Positions 1-8,145 of a stretch of 64,000 nucleotides of DNA are shown in pieces. Source of the stretch: Calothrix sp. PCC 7716. Its GTDB lineage: Bacteria > Cyanobacteriota > Cyanobacteriia > Cyanobacteriales > Nostocaceae. How positions within the stretch are numbered: position 1 is the first letter of the stretch; the number at the start of each line of letters is the position of its first letter. The stretch covers positions 4,092,001 through 4,156,000 of the forward strand of contig NZ_AP025018.1 of assembly GCF_019977735.1 (NCBI RefSeq). The letters run 5' to 3'. The notes under the pieces were generated by a model. It did no database searches, was not told the origin of the DNA, and saw nothing but the letters and a program-made list of their open reading frames with translations. The position numbers and the translations under genes are program-made.

Positions 1-21
1 TAGTAATCAGGGTGATGGATA

Positions 22-1383
22 ATGGAAAGATGGGCTTCAGAAGAATTAAAACATGTAGACCTAGGAGATGCACGACGAAATAAACGTCTTGTGCGTATAG
101 TAGAAGACTTGGCTGCACAACCAACCAGTAGTGTTCCTCAAGCTTGTGGAAGTGTAGCCGCAACAACCGCAGCATATGATTTTTGGAGTTCACCGTACTT
201 TAAACCCAACGATATACGAGATGGGCATACCAAAGCGACTTTGGAAAGAATTAAAGAACACAAGATATTGTTGATGATTCAAGACACAACAAATATAGAT
301 TTGACAACTCATCCAGCAACAAGAGGAACTGGATATTTAGATAACAGATATTGCTTTGGATTAAAAGTACATTCAACACTTGCAGCAAGCATAGACGGAG
401 TACCTCTAGGAATAGTAAACCAGCTAGTTTGGGCGAGAAATATAGAAGATTTAGGAATAGCGAAACAAAGACATCAACGAAAAACAGAAGAGAAAGAAAG
501 CCAACGTTGGTTAGATGGGTTAGAGCAAACGCAAGAGTTAATACCATCAGAAATAATAGTCGTAACAATGGGAGATTCTGAAGCTGATATATTTGATTTA
601 TTTAACAAAAAACGTCCAAATAATTCACATATACTTATACGCGGTACTCACAATAGAAAAGTGAATCATACAGCCGAGTATTTACATGAGGCAATCCGTT
701 CAACGCCAGCTTGTGGGAAAATAGTAGTATCACTCAAACGTAATCCAGAAACGGCTGCTAGAAACGCGGAACTAACAATTAGATACGCAACAATTGAAGT
801 CGATGTACCTCAGAATCATATTGCACGCTCACAATTAAAACCAGTTAAATTACAAGTAGTTTTAGCAGAAGAAAAAAACCCGCCCTCCGGAGTCACCCCG
901 ATAAGTTGGTTATTGTTAACAACTTTGGAAGTTAATAGTTTTGAGGATGCAGTACGTTGCGTCAAATGGTACACATTCCGTTGGCTGATAGAACGCTATC
1001 ACTATACTTTAAAAAGCGGTTGTCGAATTGAAGAATTACAGCTTGAAACCGCAAAGCGAATAGATATGGCCTTAGCTACATATTCGATTGTTGCATGGCG
1101 TTTGTTGTGGCTAACTTACGAAGCCAGACATAATCCAGATGTTAGTTGTGAAACTGTTTTAGATACTATTGAATGGCAAGCTTTATGTGCCACGATTACT
1201 AAAAATCCTGTCCCGCCTGAAAACCCGCCAACTTTAAGAGAAGCGATACGTATGATTGCCTCGCTCGGTGGTTTTTTAGGACGCAAAGGAGATGGAGAAC
1301 CAGGTGTTAAAACGATTTGGAGAGGATTGCGGAGATTACACGATATCGCCGCAACCTGGAAATTAGCCCACCAGACGCGATAA
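22..1383 (+). CDS. IS4-family (Tn5/IS50-like) DDE transposase
   Basis: This 453-residue transposase would cut and join DNA ends with a DDE catalytic core. The N-terminus (about residues 1-70) resembles the Tn5-type DNA-binding domain (EELKHVDLGDARRNKR). Acidic catalytic positions are visible in QDTTNID and GDSEADIF, and the C-terminal YTFRWLIERYHYTLK fits the IS4-family Y-(2)-R-(3)-E-(6)-K signature exactly. The frame is intact, so the enzyme may be active. The left end of the element lies at or before the window start, so terminal repeats cannot be paired. It contains no GGCGCC, unlike most of the window, which fits recent mobility. It belongs to a different IS4 subgroup from the transposase at 2261-3670. 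Confidence 0.93.
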   Translation: MERWASEELKHVDLGDARRNKRLVRIVEDLAAQPTSSVPQACGSVAATTAAYDFWSSPYFKPNDIRDGHTKATLERIKEHKILLMIQDTTNIDLTTHPATRGTGYLDNRYCFGLKVHSTLAASIDGVPLGIVNQLVWARNIEDLGIAKQRHQRKTEEKESQRWLDGLEQTQELIPSEIIVVTMGDSEADIFDLFNKKRPNNSHILIRGTHNRKVNHTAEYLHEAIRSTPACGKIVVSLKRNPETAARNAELTIRYATIEVDVPQNHIARSQLKPVKLQVVLAEEKNPPSGVTPISWLLLTTLEVNSFEDAVRCVKWYTFRWLIERYHYTLKSGCRIEELQLETAKRIDMALATYSIVAWRLLWLTYEARHNPDVSCETVLDTIEWQALCATITKNPVPPENPPTLREAIRMIASLGGFLGRKGDGEPGVKTIWRGLRRLHDIAATWKLAHQTR

Positions 1384-1609
1384 AACCTTTTATTGACGCT
1401 TGAGAGTACCATAATAATATCTTTCTATTTTTTCTGAGTTACTATTACACTACCTTTATTAACTGTACCCATTTTTAACAGTATCGCTCAAATACTTTTG
1501 GGTTAATACATTCAAATACTCGTTTAAATGTACCTTTGGCGTCAAAAATATTTCTGCTTGTTATATTCTTGCGATTTATAAACATCAAACAGCTTTCATT
1601 TTTTTAAAA

Positions 1610-1668
1610 CCTGTTTTTGACTGACCTGAACGACCGTCAGGGAGTTCAGCTAGTCAGTCAAGAACAGG
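1610..1668. repeat. long imperfect hairpin, unknown role
   Basis: Two nested inverted repeats form a long stem. The outer arms at 1610-1625 and 1653-1668 pair over 16 bases with one mismatch (CCTGTTTTTGACTGAC against GTCAGTCAAGAACAGG). The inner arms CTGAAC (1626-1631) and GTTCAG (1644-1649) extend the stem around a 12-base loop. No T-run follows on either strand, so it is not a classic terminator. It lies between the two IS elements and may be an older repeat or a relic of a mobile element end. The rest of 1384-1693 shows no gene. Confidence 0.6.
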
Positions 1669-1693
1669 TGACGGGTGGGGGTTTGGGGGATGG

Positions 1694-1705
1694 GCGGCAG
1701 CCCTC
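1694..1705. repeat. left copy of 12-bp target-site duplication
   Basis: GCGGCAGCCCTC lies directly outside the left inverted repeat of the element at 1706-3887. An identical 12-mer lies directly outside the right repeat at 3888-3899. This is the length expected for IS4-group insertion and shows that the insertion has kept both flanks intact. Confidence 0.9.
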
Positions 1706-1781
1706 AATACTGCTCGGTTAAGGGAAAAAGGGGTCAAAGTAAGGGAAATTGTGTTCGCGTGTTAATAACGATAACAATAGT

Positions 1782-2162
1782 TTATTTTTTCTCTTTAATA
1801 CTTTCGTATAAGTCCACCCAGTTTTGTCTAAGTGAGTCAATACACGATTGCAGGTAATCAATTTGGATTCTTCTCGCCACAGAAATTACAGCATCAACAT
1901 GAGCTTGAGTTCCAGCCTTGCCTAGATGTTTGTATTTAGTTAACTTGTTGGGTTGAGTTGTTGGGAAAACAGGAGTTGTAGCGTGTAATTTATAGTACCA
2001 ATAAGTCCCTCTTTGACCACGTGCTTGGTAGCGCACAACGCAACAACCAGGTGGTGCCACTTCGCCACTCGACTTAATTTGCTGAATTTGCAGTTGTAGG
2101 GTCGCAATTCCCTGCTGCAAAAGTTCAGCCCTGTTTATGATGTCATCTTGCTTTGTGGTCAT
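1782..2162 (-). CDS. passenger ORF of the IS4 element, unknown function
   Basis: This 126-residue protein starts 98 bp from the transposase and is transcribed away from it, inside the element's terminal repeats. Residues about 7-33 look coiled-coil-like (RAELLQQGIATLQLQIQQI). A central part is rich in aromatic and basic residues (RGQRGTYWYYKLHA, then KHLGKAGTQAHVDAV), and the C-terminus is helical with charged residues. I do not recognise the family and see no catalytic motif. It could be an accessory DNA-binding factor or simply cargo. Both ORFs have intact frames, which suggests selection or very recent arrival. Confidence 0.6.
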   Translation of the reverse strand: MTTKQDDIINRAELLQQGIATLQLQIQQIKSSGEVAPPGCCVVRYQARGQRGTYWYYKLHATTPVFPTTQPNKLTKYKHLGKAGTQAHVDAVISVARRIQIDYLQSCIDSLRQNWVDLYESIKEKK

Positions 2163-2181
2163 TAACAGATTTTGGCAATTT

Positions 2182-2204
2182 GTTCTCGTGTTGCTTACGA
2201 GAAC
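2182..2204. repeat. hairpin in the divergent promoter region of the IS
   Basis: GTTCTCGT and ACGAGAAC (8-bp arms, 7-base loop) lie between the passenger ORF and the transposase. A near-identical hairpin (TTCTCGTG/CACGAGAA, 3818-3838) lies near the right end. The pair may be transposase or host-factor sites, or mRNA structures that shield the transposase gene from outside transcription. Confidence 0.5.
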
Positions 2205-2260
2205 TAATAGATGTTTAATATTTATTATCTCATAATAAATAATATACCACTCTGGGTGTC

Positions 2261-3670
2261 ATGCCACTAATCAATTTTGACGTACAAAAGTACTGTATTC
2301 CTCCTGAGCAACTGCTAGGTGCTTTGGAGACGGTAATTCCAGCTTCGGAAATTGATAAAGCAATTCAAATTACTTCTTCAGAAGAAAGTCGGCAACGAAT
2401 ACTACCAACACATGTAGTGGTAGCTTTAATTATCGCCATGAGTTTTTGGTCAAGAGATTCAATCGTCGATGTTTTTAAAAATTTGACTCATGGTTTGAGT
2501 TCGGTACTAATTCCTGAAAAAATACGTTTTAAGGCGCCGACTTCTTCATCAATAAGCGAAGCTCGGCAACGAATTGGTTGTGCAGTAATGACCCGTTTAT
2601 TTGAAGTAGTTGCTAAACCATTAGCAACAATTTCAACACCAGGCGCCTTTTTAGGTGGTTTAAGAGTAATGGCAATGGATGGAACAGTTTTTGATGTTCC
2701 AGATACAGAAGATAACGCAAGAGTCTTTAGTTATCCTGGTTCTAGACCTGGTACGTATCCAGCTTTTCCAAAGGCGAGATTAGTTTTTTTAGTCGAAGCA
2801 GGTACACGTTTAATAATAGATGCGTTTTGCTGCCCTTATCGAATTGGAGAAAGGAAGGGAGCTTTAAAACTACTACGTAGTGTCTCTAAAGGGATGCTAT
2901 TAATGTGGGATAGAGGTTTGCATTCATTCAAGATGTTTAATGCAGCAATAAAACAAGGATGCCACGTTTTAGGTCGTGTGCCGAAGAACGTTAAATTTGA
3001 AGTTGTTAAAAATCTTCCTGACGGTTCTTACGTATCATGGATTGTGCCCGATGGAAAATCTAGAAAGAAGGGTGCCACTCGCCAGAAAGTTCGTGTAATT
3101 GAATATATTGTTGAAGAAAATGGAGTAGAAAAAGTTTACCGCTTGATAACTGATTTAATGGATATTGTAACTTTTCCAGCGTTACTTTTAGCACGTGAAT
3201 ACCATCAACGTTGGGAAGCAGAGAATACTTTGGATGAATTAAAAGTTCATTTGAATGGTCGTAAAATACCTATACGTTCTAAAAACCCTCGTGAAGTCAT
3301 TCAGGAAATTTATGGCTGGTTGATAGGACATTACTGTATACGTTCTTTGATGTTTCAAAGTGCTACGGTTGCTAATATCTCTCCTTTACGCTTAAGCTTT
3401 ACTGGGAGCTTGCGAGTGATTAAACGCGCTGTTCCACAATTCCAACAAATTGATTTAAAATCGTCAGATATAAATGTATATTATAGCTGGTTAATTTGGG
3501 AGATTTTAGCTTTAGAAATACCACCACCACAGCAAAGAAGCAATCCAAGAGTTGTGAAAAAAACTCGATGTAAATTTAAGAGTAAAAAACGATGCCATCG
3601 AGGTAATGGCACTACTAAACAGCAGTTATCTTTTAAGGTTTTTAAAACTGTTATTACTGCGTCTACGTAG
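2261..3670 (+). CDS. IS4-group DDE transposase
   Basis: This 469-residue transposase has an N-terminal part like the IS4 N-terminal domain (HVVVALIIAMSFWSRDSIVDV, slightly divergent) and a DDE core. The first catalytic Asp lies in VMAMDGTVFDVPD and the second probably in LLMWDRGLHS. YHQRWEAENTLDELK matches the Y-(2)-R-(3)-E-(6)-K signature. The C-terminal tail is strongly basic (KKTRCKFKSKKRCHR). ATG at 2261 is the natural start, and the gene fills the right half of the 1706-3887 element. The 12-bp duplication agrees with IS4-group chemistry. The frame is intact. Confidence 0.93.
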   Translation: MPLINFDVQKYCIPPEQLLGALETVIPASEIDKAIQITSSEESRQRILPTHVVVALIIAMSFWSRDSIVDVFKNLTHGLSSVLIPEKIRFKAPTSSSISEARQRIGCAVMTRLFEVVAKPLATISTPGAFLGGLRVMAMDGTVFDVPDTEDNARVFSYPGSRPGTYPAFPKARLVFLVEAGTRLIIDAFCCPYRIGERKGALKLLRSVSKGMLLMWDRGLHSFKMFNAAIKQGCHVLGRVPKNVKFEVVKNLPDGSYVSWIVPDGKSRKKGATRQKVRVIEYIVEENGVEKVYRLITDLMDIVTFPALLLAREYHQRWEAENTLDELKVHLNGRKIPIRSKNPREVIQEIYGWLIGHYCIRSLMFQSATVANISPLRLSFTGSLRVIKRAVPQFQQIDLKSSDINVYYSWLIWEILALEIPPPQQRSNPRVVKKTRCKFKSKKRCHRGNGTTKQQLSFKVFKTVITAST

Positions 3671-3817
3671 TACCAGAGTGTGGGTAAACTATCCGTACTA
3701 TAAACAAATTGAAGTTTTTAAGTATTCTCAAAATAATCTATAAATATTACACGGGCGCCTGGGATAATCTATCTGTATGTGCGTGGATTGTCATGCGTTT
3801 ATATACACTTCAATATA

Positions 3818-3838
3818 TTCTCGTGTTTTACACGAGAA
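3818..3838. repeat. hairpin near the right end of the IS
   Basis: TTCTCGTG and CACGAGAA pair as 8-bp arms around TTTTA. The sequence closely matches the hairpin at 2182-2204 on the other side of the transposase gene. It lies 32 bp inside the right terminal repeat. Confidence 0.5.
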
Positions 3839-3887
3839 CATAATTCTCTTTATTTTACCTTTCATTCTTCCTTAACCGAGCAGTATT

Positions 3888-3899
3888 GCGGCAGCCCTC
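3888..3899. repeat. right copy of 12-bp target-site duplication
   Basis: GCGGCAGCCCTC directly follows the right terminal repeat. Removing the element and one copy restores a G-run/C-run palindrome (GGGGGATGGGC-GGCA-GCCCTCCCCC, one bulged base), so the element inserted into a GC-rich hairpin. Confidence 0.9.
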
Positions 3900-4680
3900 C
3901 CCCAATCATATGCGTAGTACTAACGCGCTTTGAATTACTTCAAAATTATACGATTAATGAGTTTCTTGATCTCTCGCTTCAAATCTTGCGATTTCTTCAG
4001 CACATAAAGTCTATTAATTAATAAATAATTTTGCTTAAAAACATCCGCTCTTTTTATAGGCGCCGCCGTCGGCGCGCCGAGGCAACGAGCCATCCAGTCT
4101 GATAATAATTTTGTACTGAATTGACTCAAAATGAACGTGATAATTATTTTTTATTGGATAAATATTATACCGAAAATTAATTTATTTACATCAACAGTTG
4201 TCCATGCTTGAAAATAAAGTTCGATTGGGGGCATCCAGTGAAAGGCAGATAGACTTTTCTAGACCAACCATATAGTAGGGTATAAGAGCGCCAGGTAATT
4301 ATGTTTCTTCCATTCATTGGATGCTCCCAGTTAGATTTATTAACCCGCTTTGTGTGGGTCTAGTAATATATGTTGACGTCGGGCGTAAATTTATGCGTTA
4401 GAGAAAAACGTTTATTTTTAGACTAAATTCTGACCGCCTTCGCATCAATACCGAGGCTAAAAACATGCTCGATTGGAGTAATATGCTCCCGTTAGACTTT
4501 TCTGTTAAGCACTTATACGCTCTAGGAATTATGAATCCACGCTCTTTTTTAGATACCAGCGCTTCTTTATTCAATTCCACATCTTGCTTTATTTGTCAAG
4601 CCTAATTCTCTGCCATAACCCTGAAAAGCCCTAAATGTAGGGCTTTGAGCTATATTAAGAAAGATGCGGGTAATGGATAG
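3900..4680. other. gene-free stretch with no recognisable coding sequence
   Basis: This AT-rich stretch has only short ORFs without recognisable motifs. Forward-strand translations around 4207-4600 give peptide pieces broken by stops with a repeated flavour (SNMLPLDF, WMLPVRF), which might be relics of a small gene. I cannot assign a family. A GGCGCC-rich patch lies near 4060. No terminator, RNA gene or promoter could be supported. Confidence 0.4.
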
Positions 4681-4809
4681 CTTAATAAGGGGGGAATAAG
4701 AATAGGTTTAAAGCCCCTCTTAATAAGGGGGGAATAAGAATAGGTTTAAAGCCCCCCTTAATAAGGGGGGAATAAGAATAGGTTTAAAGCCCCCCCTTAT
4801 TAAGGGGGG
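4681..4809. repeat. three tandem 38-bp repeats plus a partial copy
   Basis: Units beginning CTTAATAAGGGGGGAATAAG start at 4681, 4719 and 4757, an exact 38-bp period, followed by a partial and inverted end (CCCCCCTTATTAAGGGGGG). Each unit contains AAGCCCCC and GGGGGG runs that can pair as hairpins. The stop codon and last residues of the adjacent nagA lie in the array. This is the CCTTAATAAGGGGGG-type repeat common in cyanobacterial genomes. Confidence 0.85.
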
Positions 4810-5989
4810 GTTGGGGGGGATCAACAAATCTTTGCCAACTTACCTCACCATTTTTTTCATCCACATGCCAGCGTAAAAGGTTATTAACAGCAGCACCAGA
4901 TATAGTACTATCTAAGCCTATTGCTTGGCGCGGCGCCGTTGTTGCTAAATTAATTGCTTGTTCAACATTACAAATACCCCACTTGACTAAGTTTTGCACC
5001 CCTACTAATAACGGCAGTGTTGTTCCTGATAGAGTACCGTCAGGTAAAAAAGCTGTACCATTTTTGACTTCTATTTCGCGACTATCCCACGGGTAAGTAC
5101 CATCAGGAAATCCTAAAGGCGCCAATGCATCGCTAACTAAAAATAAGCCCAAGTCATAATTACTTGCGCGTAAAAGTATATCTAGCATAATGGGTGAGAC
5201 ATGCTGACCATCAGCAATAAATCCACACATGACATTTTTATTAGTAATAGCTGCACCTAATAAACCAGGTTCGCGGTGATGTAAGGGTGGCATGGCGTTA
5301 AATGCGTGTGTTACCATCGTGGCGCCGTATTCAAATGCTTGTTGCGCTTTATCGTAAGTTGCTTGTGAGTGTCCAAGACTAACGGTTATATTTTGTGAAC
5401 GTAGATATTTAATTACTTCGCCTGTAGGGTCTAGTTCAGATGCTATCGTGATAACTTTTACTACGTGAGCATAATCACCTAAAACTCGTTTCACTTCATT
5501 GATAGTTAAAGGTAGTAAATATTCAGCAGGATGGGCGCCGCGTTTTTGGTAGTTTAGAAACGGACCTTCTAAATGCACACCCAGAATTTGGGCTTGGTGT
5601 TGTGAGGCATTGTTATTAGAACTTATATAATTAGTGATTACTGCTAGCGCACGCTGAATATTTTCTACCGAAGTCGTTACTAAAGTTGGTAGAAAGCCAT
5701 CTACACCGTTATTCCATAAGAATTCAGATATTTTTGCTAGTACATGGGCATTATCGGCATTTAAATCAGGAAACGCTAAACATAGACCACCGTTAATTTG
5801 TAAATCTACACCACCCAGAGAAATCCAATCTCCTTTAACATCTACTACTTGGAGATTATCTGGTGGTACCCGTTTGAAGGCTGTACCCATCGGTAAAATC
5901 CTTTGAACTGTACCAGAGTATATCAACAACATCTGTAAACCACTGTAACCAGGTACGCGCGCGTTGATAATATCTATAGGTGTAAACAT
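4784..5989 (-). CDS. nagA: N-acetylglucosamine-6-phosphate deacetylase
   Basis: This 401-residue amidohydrolase-fold enzyme removes the acetyl group from GlcNAc-6-phosphate to give GlcN-6-phosphate, feeding cell-wall amino-sugar recycling in the cytoplasm. Family motifs are clear: HLEGPFLN with KRGAHP, SLGHSQATYDKAQQAFEYGA followed by THAFNAMPPLHHREPG, GFIADGQHV, and the catalytic Asp in LVSDALAPLGFPDG. The length is normal. The last residues (PPQPPLNKGGL) are encoded by the 38-bp repeat array, so the natural C-terminus seems to have been replaced by repeat sequence without loss of the catalytic core. It is divergent from purE, with a 73-bp shared upstream region. Confidence 0.93.
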   Translation of the reverse strand: MFTPIDIINARVPGYSGLQMLLIYSGTVQRILPMGTAFKRVPPDNLQVVDVKGDWISLGGVDLQINGGLCLAFPDLNADNAHVLAKISEFLWNNGVDGFLPTLVTTSVENIQRALAVITNYISSNNNASQHQAQILGVHLEGPFLNYQKRGAHPAEYLLPLTINEVKRVLGDYAHVVKVITIASELDPTGEVIKYLRSQNITVSLGHSQATYDKAQQAFEYGATMVTHAFNAMPPLHHREPGLLGAAITNKNVMCGFIADGQHVSPIMLDILLRASNYDLGLFLVSDALAPLGFPDGTYPWDSREIEVKNGTAFLPDGTLSGTTLPLLVGVQNLVKWGICNVEQAINLATTAPRQAIGLDSTISGAAVNNLLRWHVDEKNGEVSWQRFVDPPQPPLNKGGL

Positions 5990-6062
5990 AACTTATATGA
6001 AAATATAGGTTTTACTATTACTGCCTTGATTTAAATACTATACCTAGGGATAAAGCAAGAAT

Positions 6063-6581
6063 ATGTCACCTGTTATTGGAATTATTATGGGCAGCGACTC
6101 TGATTTGCCTACTATGAAAGACGCTATTGTTATTTGTGAAGAGTTTGGCATCGGTTGTGAGGTTGCTATTGTTAGCGCACATCGCACTCCTGAACGTATG
6201 TTTGAATATGCTAAGTCAGCACATGAACGCGGTATTAAGGTTATTATTGCTGGTGCTGGTGGCGCCGCGCATTTACCCGGAATGGTAGCATCGCTAACAC
6301 CGCTACCTGTAATTGGCGTTCCGGTTTCTAGTCGTCATTTACAAGGTGTTGACTCTTTATACTCAATAGTGCAAATGCCAGCAGGTATACCTGTTGCTAC
6401 TGTCGCTATTGGTAACGCGAAAAATGCTGGTTTGTTAGCTGTACAAATTATTGCTACTTCTCAACCTGAATTACTCGTAAAAGTACAACAGTACAGAAGT
6501 AATTTGAGAGACTCAGTAATAACTAAACAGTCAAAATTAGAACAGGTAGGCTATCAAGATTACTTAGATAACATGAAATAA
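6063..6581 (+). CDS. purE: 5-(carboxyamino)imidazole ribonucleotide mutase
   Basis: PurE moves the carboxylate of N5-CAIR to carbon 4 to give CAIR in de novo purine synthesis. The 172-residue protein is a class I Pur[13 protein letters not shown] binds the ribonucleotide phosphate near the N-terminus, [11 protein letters not shown] carries the catalytic His region, and [15 protein letters not shown] and [20 protein letters not shown] complete the active site. The length is family-typical, with a short extra C-terminal tail. No purK or other purine gene is next to it, which is normal for scattered cyanobacterial pathways. Confidence 0.96.
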   Translation: MSPVIGIIMGSDSDLPTMKDAIVICEEFGIGCEVAIVSAHRTPERMFEYAKSAHERGIKVIIAGAGGAAHLPGMVASLTPLPVIGVPVSSRHLQGVDSLYSIVQMPAGIPVATVAIGNAKNAGLLAVQIIATSQPELLVKVQQYRSNLRDSVITKQSKLEQVGYQDYLDNMK

Positions 6582-6938
6582 TAAGAATTATTTATACCGG
6601 ATTTATACTTACCTTATTTTAACTAGAAAGAGAGAAACAACCACAACAGCAGATAATTGACATTTCAGCAATGTTTAAGATACTACCAAAATGCGTATTT
6701 ACTATTATTTTACCGATATTGTAAAAATTCGCTCAGAAACTTTAATAAACCGGGTTTCTACGCATTTATTGTCGCAGACAAATCGTTATTTATATTGCAA
6801 GATTGAATGAAGAAACCCGGTTTTTATGCATAAGCTATGTAATTAATATTTGGATTGATACCCTAGCTTCAGGTAGTAACATAGTGTTAGTAACACTCTC
6901 AATCCATTTAAACAAGTTTAGAGGCGCGATTTAAGAAA
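6582..6938. other. intergenic stretch holding a dispersed inverted repeat
   Basis: The only structure I can support here is the 13-bp inverted repeat pair listed at 6747-6825. The rest is AT-rich, with no ORF and no clear promoter elements for the downstream glycosyltransferase. Confidence 0.5.
6747..6825. repeat. dispersed inverted repeat, AAACCGGGTTTCT type
   Basis: AAACCGGGTTTCT at 6747-6759 and its exact reverse complement near 6811-6823 enclose about 51 bp containing TTATATTGCAAGATT. A second copy with the same architecture and a similar core (TTATATTACAATAT) lies at 8935-9000. This indicates a small dispersed, MITE-like family. Confidence 0.75.
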
Positions 6939-8126
6939 ATGCAAGTGGAATCGGTGAGCAGTAAGGATAATAATATTTTTAAGCCTGCGTCAATATTGTG
7001 TGTAGGTGCTGGTTGGTTTCCCAAATCACCAGGAGGGTTGGAGAGGTATGTCTATGAGCTAACGCACAAGTTAGCAGAAAAAGACACTATTGAACTTTGC
7101 GGTGTTGGGTTGCCCTCAAACGACAATAATTTGCCGATAAAGTTAACAAACTTAGCTTCTCCAGATGCACCAATTTGGAATCGGATGTGGACTTGTCGCT
7201 CAAATTTCAGAGCATCACGCACTTTTATACCCGATGCTATCAATTTACATTTTGCTTTGTACAGCTTTCCAATATTAGACTTACTCCCAAAACAAGTTCC
7301 AATTACATTTAACTTTCACGGTCCCTGGACATCAGAAAGCGTAGAGGAATCTGGGGGAAATAAAATTAGCCTTTTACTTAAGAAATGGTTAATTGAGCAG
7401 AGAACATATAATCGTTGCGACAAATTTATTGTTCTTTCAAAAGCATTTGGTAATATATTACACCAGAAATATCAAATTCCTTGGAATAAAATTTATGTAA
7501 TTCCTGGTGGAGTTAATATTGAAAAATTTCAGCCTAATTTATCTCCTACACAAGCGCGAGAAATGCTAGGCTGGCCCCAAGACCGTCAAATTCTTTTTAC
7601 ATCACGTCGCTTAGTGCATCGTGTTGGTATAGATAAATTATTAGAAGCGGTAGCTGCAATAAAATCTAAAAATCCTGATATTTGGCTAGCAGTGGGGGGG
7701 AAAGGTGCTTTACTAGAAACTTTAGTTTCTCAAGCAACCGAACTTGGGCTTGATAACCACGTTAAATTTATTGGATTTTTAAAAGATGAGTTATTGCCAG
7801 TAGCATATCAAGCGGCAGACCTGAGTGTAATGCCCAGTCAATCATTTGAAGGTTTCGGATTATCATTAATTGAATCATTAGCTTGTGGAACTCCGGTTGT
7901 TTGCACACCAGTTGGTGGAATGCCAGAAATATTAGAATCATTCTCACCTAATTTAATTTGCGCCTCTACAACTAGTAATGCTATAGCAGAAACTTTAGAA
8001 CAAGCATTATTGAAAAAAATTGCAGTTCCATCACGTCACCAATGTCGCGAATATGCAACTGCCAACTTCGACTGGTCAAAAATTGCGAAACAAGTGCGCT
8101 CGGTGATGTTAGGAGTTAGGAGTTAG
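6939..8126 (+). CDS. glycosyltransferase family 4 protein
   Basis: This 395-residue GT-B enzyme would transfer a sugar from a nucleotide-sugar donor to a glycan or lipid acceptor in the cytoplasm. The N-terminal GT4 acceptor half includes GGLERYVYELTHKLAEKD, and the C-terminal half has VIPGGVNIEKFQPN, TSRRLVHRVGIDKLLEA, VGGKGALLETL and the donor-binding SFEGFGLSLIESLACGTPVV with the family EX7E pattern. The last codons (LGVRS) read into a GGAGTTA heptamer array, so the C-terminus is repeat-derived. It stands alone, so its glycan product cannot be inferred. Confidence 0.92.
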   Translation: MQVESVSSKDNNIFKPASILCVGAGWFPKSPGGLERYVYELTHKLAEKDTIELCGVGLPSNDNNLPIKLTNLASPDAPIWNRMWTCRSNFRASRTFIPDAINLHFALYSFPILDLLPKQVPITFNFHGPWTSESVEESGGNKISLLLKKWLIEQRTYNRCDKFIVLSKAFGNILHQKYQIPWNKIYVIPGGVNIEKFQPNLSPTQAREMLGWPQDRQILFTSRRLVHRVGIDKLLEAVAAIKSKNPDIWLAVGGKGALLETLVSQATELGLDNHVKFIGFLKDELLPVAYQAADLSVMPSQSFEGFGLSLIESLACGTPVVCTPVGGMPEILESFSPNLICASTTSNAIAETLEQALLKKIAVPSRHQCREYATANFDWSKIAKQVRSVMLGVRS

Positions 8127-8145
8127 GAGTTAGGAGTTAGGAGTT
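8109..8145. repeat. (GGAGTTA)n heptanucleotide tandem repeat
   Basis: About five head-to-tail copies of GGAGTTA cover the last codons of the glycosyltransferase and run to the stop codon of the convergent Rpn-family gene. The same heptamer forms a longer array at 56094-56163. It belongs to the short tandemly repeated repetitive sequences of filamentous cyanobacteria. Confidence 0.9.

Larger units (their letters stand above)
1706..3887 (+). mobile_element. complete IS4-group insertion sequence with passenger ORF
   Basis: The 2182-bp element has perfect 18-bp terminal inverted repeats: AATACTGCTCGGTTAAGG at 1706-1723 and its reverse complement at 3870-3887. It is flanked by the 12-bp duplication GCGGCAGCCCTC at 1694-1705 and 3888-3899. 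It carries an IS4 transposase (2261-3670) and a divergent 126-codon ORF (1782-2162). From memory, E. coli IS4 ends look similar (a GATCAGTTAAGG-like core), which supports the group. Typical IS4 elements are about 1.4 kb; the extra length is the passenger ORF and its flanks. With perfect ends, perfect duplication and open frames, the insertion looks recent. Confidence 0.92.

Noticed and set aside
2248-3680. CACTCTGG (2248-2255) and CCAGAGTG (3673-3680) as the ends of a smaller IS around the transposase
   Set aside because: The match is only 8 bp, no target duplication flanks it, and the 18-bp perfect repeats at 1706 and 3887 with a 12-bp duplication explain the element better.
4207-4580. small genes on either strand in the gap after the IS
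   Set aside because: Frames are short, broken and without family motifs; at best they are relics.
4681-4809. CRISPR-like repeat array
   Set aside because: The units are directly adjacent without unique spacers and no cas gene is near; it is a simple tandem repeat.
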